64,000 nucleotides of DNA from positions 62,001 through 126,000 of the forward strand of contig JBAIAA010001624.1 of assembly GCA_037893245.1 (NCBI GenBank), in the 5' to 3' direction. This document shows positions 1 through 13,000 of the stretch, piece by piece. Within the stretch, counting starts at the first letter, position 1. Every line of letters begins with the position of its first letter. The notes beneath the pieces are model-generated. The model did no database searches, was not told the origin of the DNA, and saw nothing but the letters and a program-made list of their open reading frames with translations. A program made the position numbers and the translations under genes. The DNA is from Crossaster papposus (lineage: Eukaryota; Echinodermata; Asteroidea; Velatida; Solasteridae).

Positions 1-1289
1 GAAGTGTGCATAAGAAATATGTAAAGGGAAAGAAGTGTGCATAAGAAATATGTAAAGGGAAAGAAGTGTGCATAAGAAATATGTAAAGGGAAAGAAGTGT
101 GCATAAGAAATATGTAAAGGGAAAGAAGTGTGCATAAGAAATATGTAAAGGGAAAGAAGTGTGCATAAGAAATATGTAAAGGGAAAGAAGTGTGCATAAG
201 AAATATGTAAAGGGAAAGAAGTGTGCATAAGAAATATGTAAAGGGAAAGAAGTGTGCATAAGAAATATGTAAAGGGAAAGAAGTGTGCATAAGAAATATG
301 TAAAGGGAAAGAAGTGTGCATAAGAAATATGTAAAGGGAAAGAAGTGTGCATAAGAAATATGTAAAGGGAAAGAAGTGTGCATAAGAAATATGTAAAGGG
401 AAAGAAGTGTGCATAAGAAATATGTAAAGGGAAAGAAGTGTGCATAAGAAATATGTAAAGGGAAAGAAGTGTGCATAAGAAATATGTAATGGGAAAGAAG
501 TGTGCATAAGAAATATGTAAAGGGAAAGAAGTGTGCATAAGAAATATGTAAAGGGAAAGAAGTGTGCATAAGAAATATGTAAAGGGAAAGAAGTGTGCAT
601 AAGAAATATGTAAAGGGAAAGAAGTGTGCATAAGAAATATGTAAAGGGAAAGAAGTGTGCATAAGAAATATGTAAAGGGAAAGAAGTGTGCATAAGAAAT
701 ATGTAAAGGGAAAGAAGTGTGCATAAGAAATATGTAAAGGGAAAGAAGTGTGCATAAGAAATATGTAAAGGGAAAGAAGTGTGCATAAGAAATATGTAAA
801 GGGGAAGAAGTGTGCATACAAAATATGTAAAGGGAAAGAAGTGTGCATAAGAAATATGTAAAGGGAAAGAAGTGTGCATAAGAAATATGTAAAGGGAAAG
901 AAGTGTGCATAAGAAATATGTAAAGGGAAAGAAGTGTGCATAAGAAATATGTAAATGGAAAGAAGTGTGCATAAGAAATATGTAAAGGGAAAGAAGTGTG
1001 CATAAGAAATATGTAAAGGGAAAGAAGTGTGCATAAGAAATATGTAAAGGGAAAGAAGTGTGCATAATAAATATGTAAAGGGAAAGAAGTGTGCATAAGA
1101 AATATGTAAAGGGAAAGAAGTGTGCATAAGAAATATGTAAAGGGAAAGAAGTGTGCATAATAAATATGTAAAGGGAAAGAAGTGTGCATAATAAATATGT
1201 AAAGGGAAAGAAGTGTGCATAAGAAATATGTAAAGGGAAAGAAGTGTGCATAAGAAATATGTAAAGGGAAAGAAGTGTGCATAAGAAAT
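1..1289 (+). repeat. Uninterrupted block of plain 31-bp monomers
   Basis: The first 1.29 kb contains only 31-bp monomers and no 67-bp form, unlike the rest of the array. Copies are nearly identical, with a few single-base variants near 490, 803, 818, 956, 1070, 1160 and 1191. This is the most homogeneous stretch in the left part of the window. Confidence 0.9.
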
Positions 1290-1325
1290 AAACACATGAT
1301 GTGGGAACAAGCCCTCGAGTTAAAT
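1290..1325 (+). repeat. 36-bp insert that makes the 67-bp monomer variant (first copy)
   Basis: This is the first of many copies of a 36-bp segment that always interrupts the monomer at the same place, after AAGAAAT and before ATGTAAAG. It begins AAACACATGATGTGG and ends CCCTCGAGTTAAAT. It contains an 11-bp dyad (CACAT-G-ATGTG) and a 6-bp palindrome (CTCGAG). The tetranucleotide AAAT occurs on both sides, so the segment could be 32 bp flanked by a 4-bp duplication. On the minus strand its TTAA supplies the only regular stop codon of the array. Other early copies lie at about 1357, 1670, 2450, 2517 and 2584. Confidence 0.95.
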
Positions 1326-4300
1326 ATGTAAAGGGAAAGAAGTGTGCATAAGAAATAAACACATGATGTGGGAACAAGCCCTCGAGTTAAATATGTAAAG
1401 GGAAAGAAGTGTGCATAAGAAATATGTAAAGGGAAAGAAGTGTGCATAAGAAATATGTAAAGGGAAAGAAGTGTGCATAAGAAATATGTAAAGGGAAAGA
1501 AGTGTGCATAAGAAATATGTAAAGGGAAAGAAGTGTGCATAAGAAATATCTAAAGGGAAAGAAGTCTGCATAAGAAATATGTAAAGGGAAAGAAGTGTGC
1601 ATAAGAAATATGTAAAGGGAAAGAAGTGTGCATAAGACATATGTAAAGGGAAAGAAGTGTGCATAAGAAATAAACACATGATGTGGGAACAAGCCCTCGA
1701 GTTAAATATGTAAAGGGAAAGAAGTGTGCATAAGAAATATATAAAGGGAAAGAAGTGTGCATAAGAAATATGTAAAGGGAAAGAAGTGTGCATAAGAAAT
1801 ATGTAAAGGGAAAGAAGTGTGCATAAGAAATATGTAAAGGGAAAGAAGTGTGCATAAGAAATATGTAAAGGGAAAGAAGTGTGCATAAGAAATATGTAAA
1901 GGGAAAGAAGTGTGCATAAGAAATGTGTAAAGGGAAAGAAGTGTGCATAAGAAATATGTAAAGGGGAAGAAGTGTGCATAAAAAATATGTAAAGGGAAAG
2001 AAGTGTGCATAAGAAATATGTAAAGGGAAAGAAGTGTGCATAAGAAATATGTAAAGGGAAAGAAGTGTGCATAAGAAATATGTAAAGGGAAAGAAGTGTG
2101 CATAAGAAATATGTAAATGGAAAGAAGTGTGCATAAGAAATATGTAAAGGGAAAGAAGTGTGCATAAGAAATATGTAAAGGGAAAGAAGTGTGCATAAGA
2201 AATATGTAAAGGGAAAGAAGTGTGCATAATAAATATGTAAAGGGAAAGAAGTGTGCATAAGAAATATGTAAAGGGAAAGAAGTGTGCATAAGAAATATGT
2301 AAAGGGAAAGAAGTGTGCATAATAAATATGTAAAGGGAAAGAAGTGTGCATAATAAATATGTAAAGGGAAAGAAGTGTGCATAAGAAATATGTAAAGGGA
2401 AAGAAGTGTGCATAAGAAATATGTAAAGGGAAAGAAGTGTGCATAAGAAATAAACACATGATGTGGGAACAAGCCCTCGAGTTAAATATGTAAAGGGAAA
2501 GAAGTGTGCATAAGAAATAAACACATGATGTGGGAACAAGCCCTCGAGTTAAATATGTAAAGGGAAAGAAGTGTGCATAAGAAATAAACACATGATGTGG
2601 GAACAAGCCCTCGAGTTAAATATGTAAAGGGAAAGAAGTGTGCATAAGAAATATGTAAAGGGAAAGAAGTGTGCATAAGAAATATGTAAAGGGAAAGAAG
2701 TGTGCATAAGAAATATGTAAAGGGAAAGAAGTGTGCATAAGAAATATGTAAAGGGAAAGAAGTGTGCATAAGAAATATCTAAAGGGAAAGAAGTGTGCAT
2801 AAGAAATATGTAAAGGGAAAGAAGTGTGCATAAGAAATATGTAAAGGGAAAGAAGTGTGCATAAGACATATGTAAAGGGAAAGAAGTGTGCATAAGAAAT
2901 ATGTAAAGGGAAAGAAGTGTGCATAAGAAATATGTAAAGGGAAAGAAGTGTGCATAAGAAATATGTAAAGGGAAAGAAGTGTGCATAAGAAATATGTAAA
3001 GGGAAAGAAGTGTGCATAAGAAATATGTAAAGGGAAAGAAGTGTGCATAAGTAATATGTAAAGGGAAAGAAGTGTGCATACGAAATATGTAAAGGGAAAG
3101 AAGTGTGCATAAGAAATATGTAAAGGGAAAGAAGTGTGCATAAGAAATATGTAAAGGGAAAGAAGTGTGCATAAGAAATATGTAAAGGGAAAGAAGTGTG
3201 CATAAGAAATATGTAAAGGGAAAGAAGTGTGCATAAGAAATATGTAAAGGGAAAGAAGTGTGCATAAGTAATATGTAAAGGGAAAGAAGTGTGCATACGA
3301 AATATGTAAAGGGAAAGAAGTGTGCATAAGAAATATGTAAAGGGAAAGAAGTGTGCATAAGAAATATGTAAAGGGAAAGAAGTGTGCATAAGAAATATGT
3401 AAAGGGAAAGAAGTGTGCATAAGAAATATGTAAAGGGAAAGAAGTGTGCATAAGAAATATGTAAAGGGTAAGAAGTATGCATAAGAAATATGTAAAGGGA
3501 AAGAAGTGTGCATAAGAAATATGTAAAGGGAAAGAAGTGTGCATAAGAAATATGTAAAGGGAAAGAAGTGTGCATAATAAATAAACACATGATGTGGGAA
3601 CAAGCCCTCGAGTTAAATATGTAAAGGGAAAGAAGTGTGCATAAGAAATGTGTAAAGGGAAAGAAGTGTGCATAAGAAATAAACACATGATGTGGGAACA
3701 AGCCCTCGAGTTAAATATGTAAAGGGAAAGAAGTGTGCATAAGAAATATGTAAAGGGAAAGAAGTGTGCATAAGAAATATGTAAAGGGAAAGAAGTGTGC
3801 ATAAGAAATATGTAAAGGGAAAGAAGTGTGCATAAGAAATATGTAAAGGGAAAGAAGTGTGCATAAGAAATATGTAAAGGGAAAGAAGTGTGCATAAGAA
3901 ATATGTAAAGGGAAAGAAGTGTGCATAAGAAATATGTAAAGGGAAAGAAGTGTGCATAAGAAATATGTAAAGGGAAAGAAGTGTGCATAAGAAATATGTA
4001 AAGGGAAAGAAGTGTGCATAAGAAATATGTAAAGGGAAAGAAGTGTGCATAAGAAATATGTAAAAGGAAAGAAGTGTGCATAAGAAATATGTAAAGGGAA
4101 AGAAGTGTGCATACGAAATATGTAAAGGGAAAGAAGTGTGCATAAGAAATATGTAAAGGGAAAGAAGTGTGCATAAGAAATATGTAAAGGGAAAGAAGTG
4201 TGCATAAGAAATATGTAAAGGGAAAGAAGTGTGCATAAGAAATATGTAAAGGGAAAGAAGTGTGCATAAGAAATATGTAAAGGGAAAGAAGTGTGCATAA

Positions 4301-7300
4301 GAAATATGTAAAGGGAAAGAAGTGTGCATAAGAAATATGTAAAGGGAAAGAAGTGTGCATAAGGAACATGTAAAGGGAAAGAAGTGTGCATAAGAAATAT
4401 GTAAAGGGAAAGAAGTGTGCATAAGAAATATGTAAAGGGAAAGAAGTGTGCATAAGAAATATGTAAAGGGAAAGAAGTGTGCATAAGAAATATGTAAAGG
4501 GAAAGAAGTGTGCATAAGAAATATGTAAAGGGAAAGAAGTGTACATAAGAAATATGTAAAGGGAAAGAAGTGTGCATAAGAAATATGTAAAGGGAAAGAA
4601 GTGTGCATAAGAAATATGTAAAGGGAAAGAAGTGTGCATAAGAAATATGTAAAGGGAAAGAAGTGTGCATAAGAAATATGTAAAGGGAAAGAAGTGTGCA
4701 TAAGAAATATGTAAATGGAAAGAAGTGTGCATAAGAAATATGTAAAGGGAAAGAAGTGTGCATAAGAAATATGTAAAGGGAAAGAAGTGTGCATAAGAAA
4801 TATGTAAAGGGAAAGAAGTGTGCATAAGAAATATGTAAAGGGAAAGAAGTGTGCATAAGAAATATGTAAAGGGAAAGAAGTGTGCATAAGAAATATGTAA
4901 AGGGAAAGAAGTGTGCATAAGAAATATGTAAAGGGAAAGAAGTGTGCATAAGAAATATGTAAAGGGAAAGAAGTGTGCATAATAAATATGTAAAGGGAAA
5001 GAAGTGTGCATAATAAATATGTAAAGGGAAAGAAGTGTGCATAAGAAATATGTAAAGGGAAAGAAGTGTGCATACGAAATATGTAAAGGGAAAGAAGTGT
5101 GCATAAGAAATAAACACATGATGTGGGAACAAGCCCTCGAGTTAAATATGTAAAGGGAAAGAAGTGTGCATAAGAAATAAACACATGATGTGGGAACAAG
5201 CCCTCGAGTTAAATATGTAAAGGGAAAGAAGTGTGCATAAGAAATATGTAAAGGGAAAGAAGTGTGCATAAGAAATATGTAAAGGGAAAGAAGTGTGCAT
5301 AAGAAATATGTAAAGGGAAAGAAGTGTGCATAAGAAATATGTAAAGGGAAAGAAGTGTGCATAAGAAATATGTAAAGGGAAAGAAGTGTGCATAAGAAAT
5401 ATGTAAAGGGAAAGAAGTGTGCATACAAAATATGTAAAGGGAAAGAAGTGTGCATAAGAAATATGTAAAGGGAAAGAAGTGTGCATAAGAAATATGTAAA
5501 GGAAAAGAAGTGTGCATAAGAAATATGTAAAGGGAAAGAAGTGTGCATAATAAATATGTAAAGGGAAAGAAGTGTGCATAAGAAATATGTAAAGGGAAAG
5601 AAGTGTGCATAAGAAATATGTAAAGGGAAAGAAGTGTGCATAAGAAATATGTAAAAGGAAAGAAGTGTGCATAAGAAATATGTAAAGGGAAAGAAGTGTG
5701 CATAAGAAATATGTAAAGGGAAAGAAGTGTGCATAAGAAATATGTAAAGGGAAAGAAGTGTGCATAAGAAATATGTAAAGGGAAAGAAGTGTGCATAAGA
5801 AATATGTAAAGGGAAAGAAGTGTGCATAAGAAATATGTAAAGGGAAAGAAGTGTGCATAAGAAATATGTAAAGGGAAAGAAGTGTGCATAAGAAATATGT
5901 AAAGGGAAAGAAGTGTGCATAAGAAATATGTAAAGGGAAAGAAGTGTGCATAAGAAATATGTAAAGGGAAAGAAGTGTGCATAAGAAATATGTAAAGGGA
6001 AAGAAGTGTGCATAAGAAATATGTAAAGGGAAAGAAGTGTGCATAAGAAATATGTAAAGGGAAAGAAGTGTGCATAAGAAATATGTAAAGGGAAAGAAGT
6101 GTGCATAAGAAATATGTAAAGGGAAAGAAGTGTGCATAAGAAATATGTAAAGGGAAAGAAGTGTGCATAATAAATATGTAAAGGGAAAGAAGTGTGCATA
6201 AGAAATATGTAAAGGGAAAGAAGTGTGCATACGAAATATGTAAAGGGAAAGATGTGGGCATAAGAAATATGTAAAGGGAAAGAAGTGTGCATAAGAAATA
6301 TGTAAAGGGAAAGAAGTGTGCATAAGAAATATGTAAAGGGAAAGAAGTGTGCATAAGAAATATGTAAAGGGAAAGAAGTGTGCATAAGAAATATGTAAAG
6401 GGAAAGAAGTGTGCATAAGAAATAAACACATGATGTGGGAACAAGCCCTCGAGTTAAATATGTAAAGGGAAAGAAGTGTGCATAAGAAATATGTAAAGGG
6501 AAAGAAGTGTGCATAAGAAATATGTAAAGGGAAAGAAGTGTGCATAAGAAATATGTAAAGGGAAAGAAGTGTGCATAAGAAATATGTAAAGAAAAAGAAG
6601 TGTGCATAAGAAATATGTAAAGGGAAAGAAGTGTGCATAAGAAATATGTAAAGGGAAAGAAGTGTGCATAAGAAATATGTAAATGGAAAGAAGTGTGCAT
6701 AAGAAATATGTAAAGGGAAAGAAGTGTGCATAAGAAATATGTAAAGGGAAAGAAGTGTGCATAAGAAATATGTAAAGGGAAAGAAGTGTGCATAAGAAAT
6801 ATGTAAAGGAAAAGAAGTGTGCATAATAAATATGTAAAGGGAAAGAAGTGTGCATAAGAAATATGTAAATGGAAAGAAGTGTGCATAAGAAATATGTAAA
6901 GGGAAAGAAGTGTGCATAAGAAATAAACACATGATGTGGGAACAAGCCCTCGAGTTAAATATGTAAAGGGAAAGAAGTGTGCATAAGAAATATGTAAAGG
7001 GAAAGAAGTGTGCATAAGAAATATGTAAAGGGAAAGAAGTGTGCATAAGAAATATGTAAAGGGAAAGAAGTGTGCATAAGAAATATGTAAAGGGAAAGAA
7101 GTGTGCATAAGAAATATGTAAAGGGAAAGAAGTGTGCATAAGAAATATGTAAAGGGAAAGAAGTGTGCATAAGAAATATGTAAAGGGAAAGAAGTGTGCA
7201 TAAGAAATATGTAAAGGGAAAGAAGTGTGCATAAGAAATATGTAAAGGGAAAGAAGTGTGCATAAGAAATATGTAAAGGGAAAGAAGTGTGCATAAGAAA

Positions 7301-10063
7301 TATGTAAAGGGAAAGAAGTGTGCATAAGAAATATGTAAAGGGAAAGAAGTGTGCATAAGAAATAAACACATGATGTGGGAACAAGCCCTCGAATTAAATA
7401 TGTAAAGGGAAAGAAGTGTGCATAAGAAATATGTAAAGGGAAAGAAGTGTGCGTAAGAAATATGTAAAGGGAAAGAAGTGTGCATAAGAAATATGTAAAG
7501 GGAAATAAGTGTGCATAAGAAATATGTAAAGGGAAAGAAGTGTGCATAAGAAATATGTAAATGGAAAGAAGTGTGCATAAGAAATATGTAAAGGGAAAGA
7601 AGTGTGCATAAGAAATATGTAAAGGGAAAGAAGTGTGCATAAGAAATATGTAAAGGGAAAGAAGTGTGCATAAGAAATAAACACATGATGTGGGAACAAG
7701 CCCTCGAGTTAAATATGTAAAGGGAAAGAAGTGTGCATAAGAAATATGTAAAGGGAAAGAAGTGTGCATAAGAAATATGTAAAGGGAAAGAAGTGTGCAT
7801 AAGAAATATGTAAAGGGAAAGAAGTGTGCATAAGAAATATGTAAAGGGAAAGAAGTGTGCATAAGAAATATGTAAAGGGAAAGAAGTGTGCATAAGAAAT
7901 ATGTAAAGGGAAAGAAGTGTGCATACGAAATATGTAAAGGGAAAGAAGTGTGCATAAGAAATATGTAAAGGGAAAGAAGTGTGCATAAGAAATATGTAAA
8001 GGAAAAGAAGTGTGCATAATAAATATGTAAAGGGAAAGAAGTGTGCATAAGAAATATGTAAAGGGAAAGAAGTGTGCATAAGAAATATGTAAAGGGAAAG
8101 AAGTGTGCATAAGAAATATGTAAAGGGAAAGAAGTGTGCATAAGAAATATGTAAAGGGAAAGAAGTGTGCATAAGAAATATGTAAAGGGAAAGAAGTGTG
8201 CATAAGAAATATGTAAAGGGAAAGAAGTGTGCATAATAAATATGTAAAGGGAAAGAAGTGTGCATAAGAAATATGTAAAGGGAAAGAAGTGTGCATAAGA
8301 AATATGTAAAGGGAAAGAAGTGTGCATAAGAAATATGTAAAGGGAAAGAAGTGTGCATAAGAAATATGTAAAGGGAAAGAAGTGTGCATAAGACATATGT
8401 AAAGGGAAAGAAGTGTGCATAAGAAATATGTAAAGGGAAAGAAGTGTGCATAAGAAATATGTAAAGGGAAAGAAGTGTGCATAAGAAATATGTAAAGGGA
8501 AAGAAGTGTGCATAAGAAATATGTAAAGGTAAAGAAGTGTGCATAAGAAATATGTAAAGGGAAAGAAGTGTGCATAAGAAATATGTAAAGGGAAAGAAGT
8601 GTGCATAAGAAATATGTAAAGGGAAAGAAGTGTGCATAAGAAATAAACACATGATGTGGGAACAAGCCCTCGAGTTAAATATGTAAAGGGAAAGAAGTGT
8701 GCATAAGAAATATGTAAAGGGAAAGAAGTGTGCATAAGAAATATGTAAAGGGAAAGAAGTGTGCATAAGAAATATGTAAAGGGAAAGAAGTGTGCATAAG
8801 AAATATGTAAAGGGAAAGAAGTGTGCATAAGAAATATGTAAAGGGAAAGAAGTGTGCATAAGAAATATGTAAAGGGAAAGAAGTGTGCATACGAAATATG
8901 TAAAGGGAAAGAAGTGTGCATAAGAAATAAACACATGATGTGGGAACAAGCCCTCGAGTTAAATATGTAAAGGGAAAGAAGTGTGCATAAGAAATATGTA
9001 AAGGGAAAGAAGTGTGCATAAGAAATATGTAAAGGGAAAGAAGTGTGCATAAGAAATATGTAAAGGGAAAGAAGTGTGCATAATAAATATGTAAAGGGAA
9101 AGAAGTGTGCATAAGAAATATGTAAAGGGAAAGAAGTGTGCATAAGAAATATGTAAAGGTAAAGAAGTGTGCATAAGAAATATGTAAAGGGAAAGAAGTG
9201 TGCATAAGAAATATGTAAAGGGAAAGAAGTGTGCATAAGAAATATGTAAAGGGAAAGAAGTGTGCATAAGAAATATGTAAAGGGAAAGAAGTGTGCATAA
9301 GAAATATGTAAAGGGAAAGAAGTGTGCATAAGAAATATGTAAAGGGAAAGAAGTGTGCATAAGAAATATGTAAAGGGAAAGAAGTGTGCATAAGAAATAT
9401 GTAAAGGGAAAGAAGTGTGCATAAGAAATATGTAAAGGGAAAGAAGTGTGCATAAGAAATATTTAAAGGGAAAGAAGTGTGCATCAGAAATATGTAAAGG
9501 GAAAGAAGTGTGCATAAGAAATATGTAAAGGGAAAGAAGTGTGCATAAGAAATATGTAAAGGGAAAGAAGTGTGCATAAGAAATATGTAAAGGGAAAGAA
9601 GTGTGCATAAGAAATAAACACATGATGTGGGAACAAGCCCTCGAGTTAAATATGTAAAGGGAAAGAAGTGTGCATAAGAAATAAACACATGATGTGGGAA
9701 CAAGCCCTCGAGTTAAATATGTAAAGGGAAAGAAGTGTGCATAAGAAATATGTAAAGGGAAAGAAGTGTGCATAAGAAATATGTAAAGGGAAAGAAGTGT
9801 GCATAAAAAATATGTAAAGGGAAAGAAGTGTGCATAAGAAATATGTAAAGGGAAAGAAGTGTGCATAAGAAATATGTAAAGGGAAAGAAGTGTGCATAAG
9901 AAATATGTAAAGGGAAAGAAGTGTGCTTAAGAAATATGTAAAGGGAAAGAAGTGTGCATAAGAAATATGTAAAGGGAAAGAAGTGTGCATAAGAAATATG
10001 TAAAGGGAAAGAAGTGTGCATAAGAAATAAACACATGATGTGGGAACAAGCCCTCGAGTTAAA

Positions 10064-13000
10064 TTTGTAAAGGGAAAGAAGTGTGCATAAGAAATATGTA
10101 AAGGAAAGAAGTGTGCATAAGAAATATGTAAAGGGAAATAAGTGTGCATAAGAAATATGTAAAGGGAAAGAAGTGTGCATAAGAAATATGTAAAGGGAAA
10201 GAAGTGTGCATAAGAAATATGTAAAGGGAAAGAAGTGTGCATAAGTAATATGTAAAGGGAAAGAAGTGTGCATAAGAAATATGTAAAGGGAAAGAAGTGT
10301 GCATAAGAAATATGTAAAGGGAAAGAAGTGTGCATAAGAAATATGTAAAGGGAAAGAAGTGTGCATAAGAAATATGTAAAGGGAAAGAAGTGTGCATAAG
10401 AAATATGTAAAGGGAAAGAAGTGTGCATAAGAAATATGTAAAGGGAAAGAAGTGTGCATAAGAAATATGTAAAGGGAAAGAAGTGTGCATAAGAAATATG
10501 TAAAGGGAAAGAAGTGTGCATAAGAAATATGTAAAGGGAAATAAGTGTGCATAAGAAATATGTAAAGGGAAAGAAGTGTGCATAAGAAATATGTAAAGGG
10601 AAAGAAGTGTGCATAAGAAATATGTAAAGGGAAAGAAGTGTGCATAAGAAATATGTAAAGGGAAAGAAGTGTGCATAAGAAATATGTAAAGGGAAAGAAG
10701 TGTGCATAAGAAATATGTAAAGGGAAAGAAGTGTGCATAAGAAATATGTAAAGGGAAAGAAGTGTGCTAAGGAAATTGTAAAGGGAAAGAAGTGTGCATA
10801 AGAAATATGTAAAGGGAAAGAAGTGTGCATAAGAAATATGTAAAGGGAAAGAAGTGTGCATAAGAAATATGTAAAGGGAAAGAAGTGTGCATAAGAAATA
10901 TGTAAAGGGAAAGAAGTGTGCATAAGAAATATGTAAAGGGAAAGAAGTGTGCATAAGAAATATGTAAAGGGAAAGAAGTGTGCATAAGAAATATGTAAAG
11001 GGAAAGAAGTGTGCATAAGAAATATGTAAAGGGAAAGAAGTGTGCATAAGAAATATGTAAAGGGAAAGAAGTGTGCATAAGAAATATGTAAAGGGAAAGA
11101 AGTGTGCATAAGAAATATGTAAAGGGAAAGAAGTGTGCATAAGAAATATGTAAAGGGAAAGAAGTGTGCATAAGAAATATGTAAAGGAAAAGAAGTGTGC
11201 ATAAGAAATATGTAAAGGGAAAGAAGTGTGCATAAGAAATATGTAAAGGGAAAGAAGTGTGCATAAGAAATATGTAAAGGGAAAGAAGTGTGCATAAGAA
11301 ATATGTAAAGGGAAAGAAGTGTGCATAAGAAATATGTAAAAGGAAAGAAGTGTGCATAAGAAATATGTAAAGGGAAAGAAGTGTGCATAAGAAATATGTA
11401 AAGGGAAAGAAGTGTGCATAAGAAATATGTAAAGGGAAAGAAGTGTGCATAAGAAATATGTAAAGGGAAAGAAGTGTGCATAAGAAATATGTAAAGGGAA
11501 AGAAGTGTGCATAAGAAATATGTAAAGGGAAAGAAGTGTGCATAAGAAATATGTAAAGGGAAAGAAGTGTGCATAAGAAATATGTAAAGGGAAAGAAGTG
11601 TGCATAAGAAATATGTAAAGGGAAAGAAGTGTGCATAAGAAATATGTAAAGGGAAAGAAGTGTGCATAAGAAATATGTAAAGGGAAAGAAGTGTGCATAA
11701 GAAATATGTAAAGGGAAAGAAGTGTGCATAAGAAATATGTAAAGGGAAAGAAGTGTGCATAAGAAATATGTAAAGGGAAAGAAGTGTGCATAAGAAATAT
11801 GTAAAGGGAAAGAAGTGTGCATAAGAAATATGTAAAGGGAAAGAAGTGTGCATAAGAAATATGTAAAGGGAAAGAAGTGTGCATAAGAAATATGTAAAGG
11901 GAAAGAAGTGTGCATAATAAATATGTAAAGGGAAAGAAGTGTGCATAATAAATATGTAAAGGGAAAGAAGTGTGCATAATAAATATGTAAAGGGAAAGAA
12001 GTGTGCATAAGAAATATGTAAAGGGAAAGAAGTGTGCATAAGAAATATGTAAAGGGAAAGAAGTGTGCATAAGAAATATGTAAAGGGAAAGAAGTGTGCA
12101 TAAGAAATATTTAAAGGGAAAGAAGTGTGCATAAGAAATATGTAAAGGGAAAGAAGTGTGCATAAGAAATATGTAAAGGGAAAGAAGTGTGCATAAGAAA
12201 TATGTAAAGGGAAAGAAGTGTGCATAAGAAATATGTAAAGGGAAAGAAGTGTGCATAAGAAATAAACACATGATGTGGGAACATGCCCTCGAGTTAAATA
12301 TGTAAAGGGAAAGAAGTGTGCATAAGAAATAAACACATGATGTGGGAACAAGCCCTCGAGTTAAATATGTAAAGGGAAAGAAGTGTGCATAAGAAATATG
12401 TAAAGGGAAAGAAGTGTGCATAAGAAATATGTAAAGGGAAAGAAGTGTGCATAAGAAATATGTAAAGGGAAAGAAGTGTGCATAAGAAATATGTAAAGGG
12501 AAAGAAGTGTGCATAAGAAATATGTAAAGGGAAAGAAGTGTGCATAAGAAATATGTAAAGGGAAAGAAGTGTGCTTAAGAAATATGTAAAGGGAAAGAAG
12601 TGTGCATAAGAAATATGTAAAGGGAAAGAAGTGTGCATAAGAAATATGTAAAGGGAAAGAAGTGTGCATAAGAAATAAACACATGATGTGGGAACAAGCC
12701 CTCGAGTTAAATTTGTAAAGGGAAAGAAGTGTGCATAAGAAATATGTAAAGGAAAGAAGTGTGCATAAGAAATATGTAAAGGGAAAGAAGTGTGCATAAG
12801 AAATATGTAAAGGGAAAGAAGTGTGCATAAGAAATATGTAAAGGGAAAGAAGTGTGCATAAGAAATATGTAAAGGGAAAGAAGTGTGCATAAGAAATATG
12901 TAAAGGGAAAGAAGTGTGCATAAGAAATATGTAAAGGGAAAGAAGTGTGCATAAGAAATATGTAAAGGGAAAGAAGTGTGCATAAGAAATATGTAAAGGG

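Noticed and set aside
1..1289. Telomeric repeat
   Set aside because: The 31-bp unit contains no TTAGGG-type motif and continues on both sides of an internal insertion.
1290..1325. 36-bp insert as a DNA transposon with terminal inverted repeats
   Set aside because: Its ends (AAAC... and ...GTT) match over only three bases and it is too short to hold a transposon; a captured fragment is as much as can be argued.
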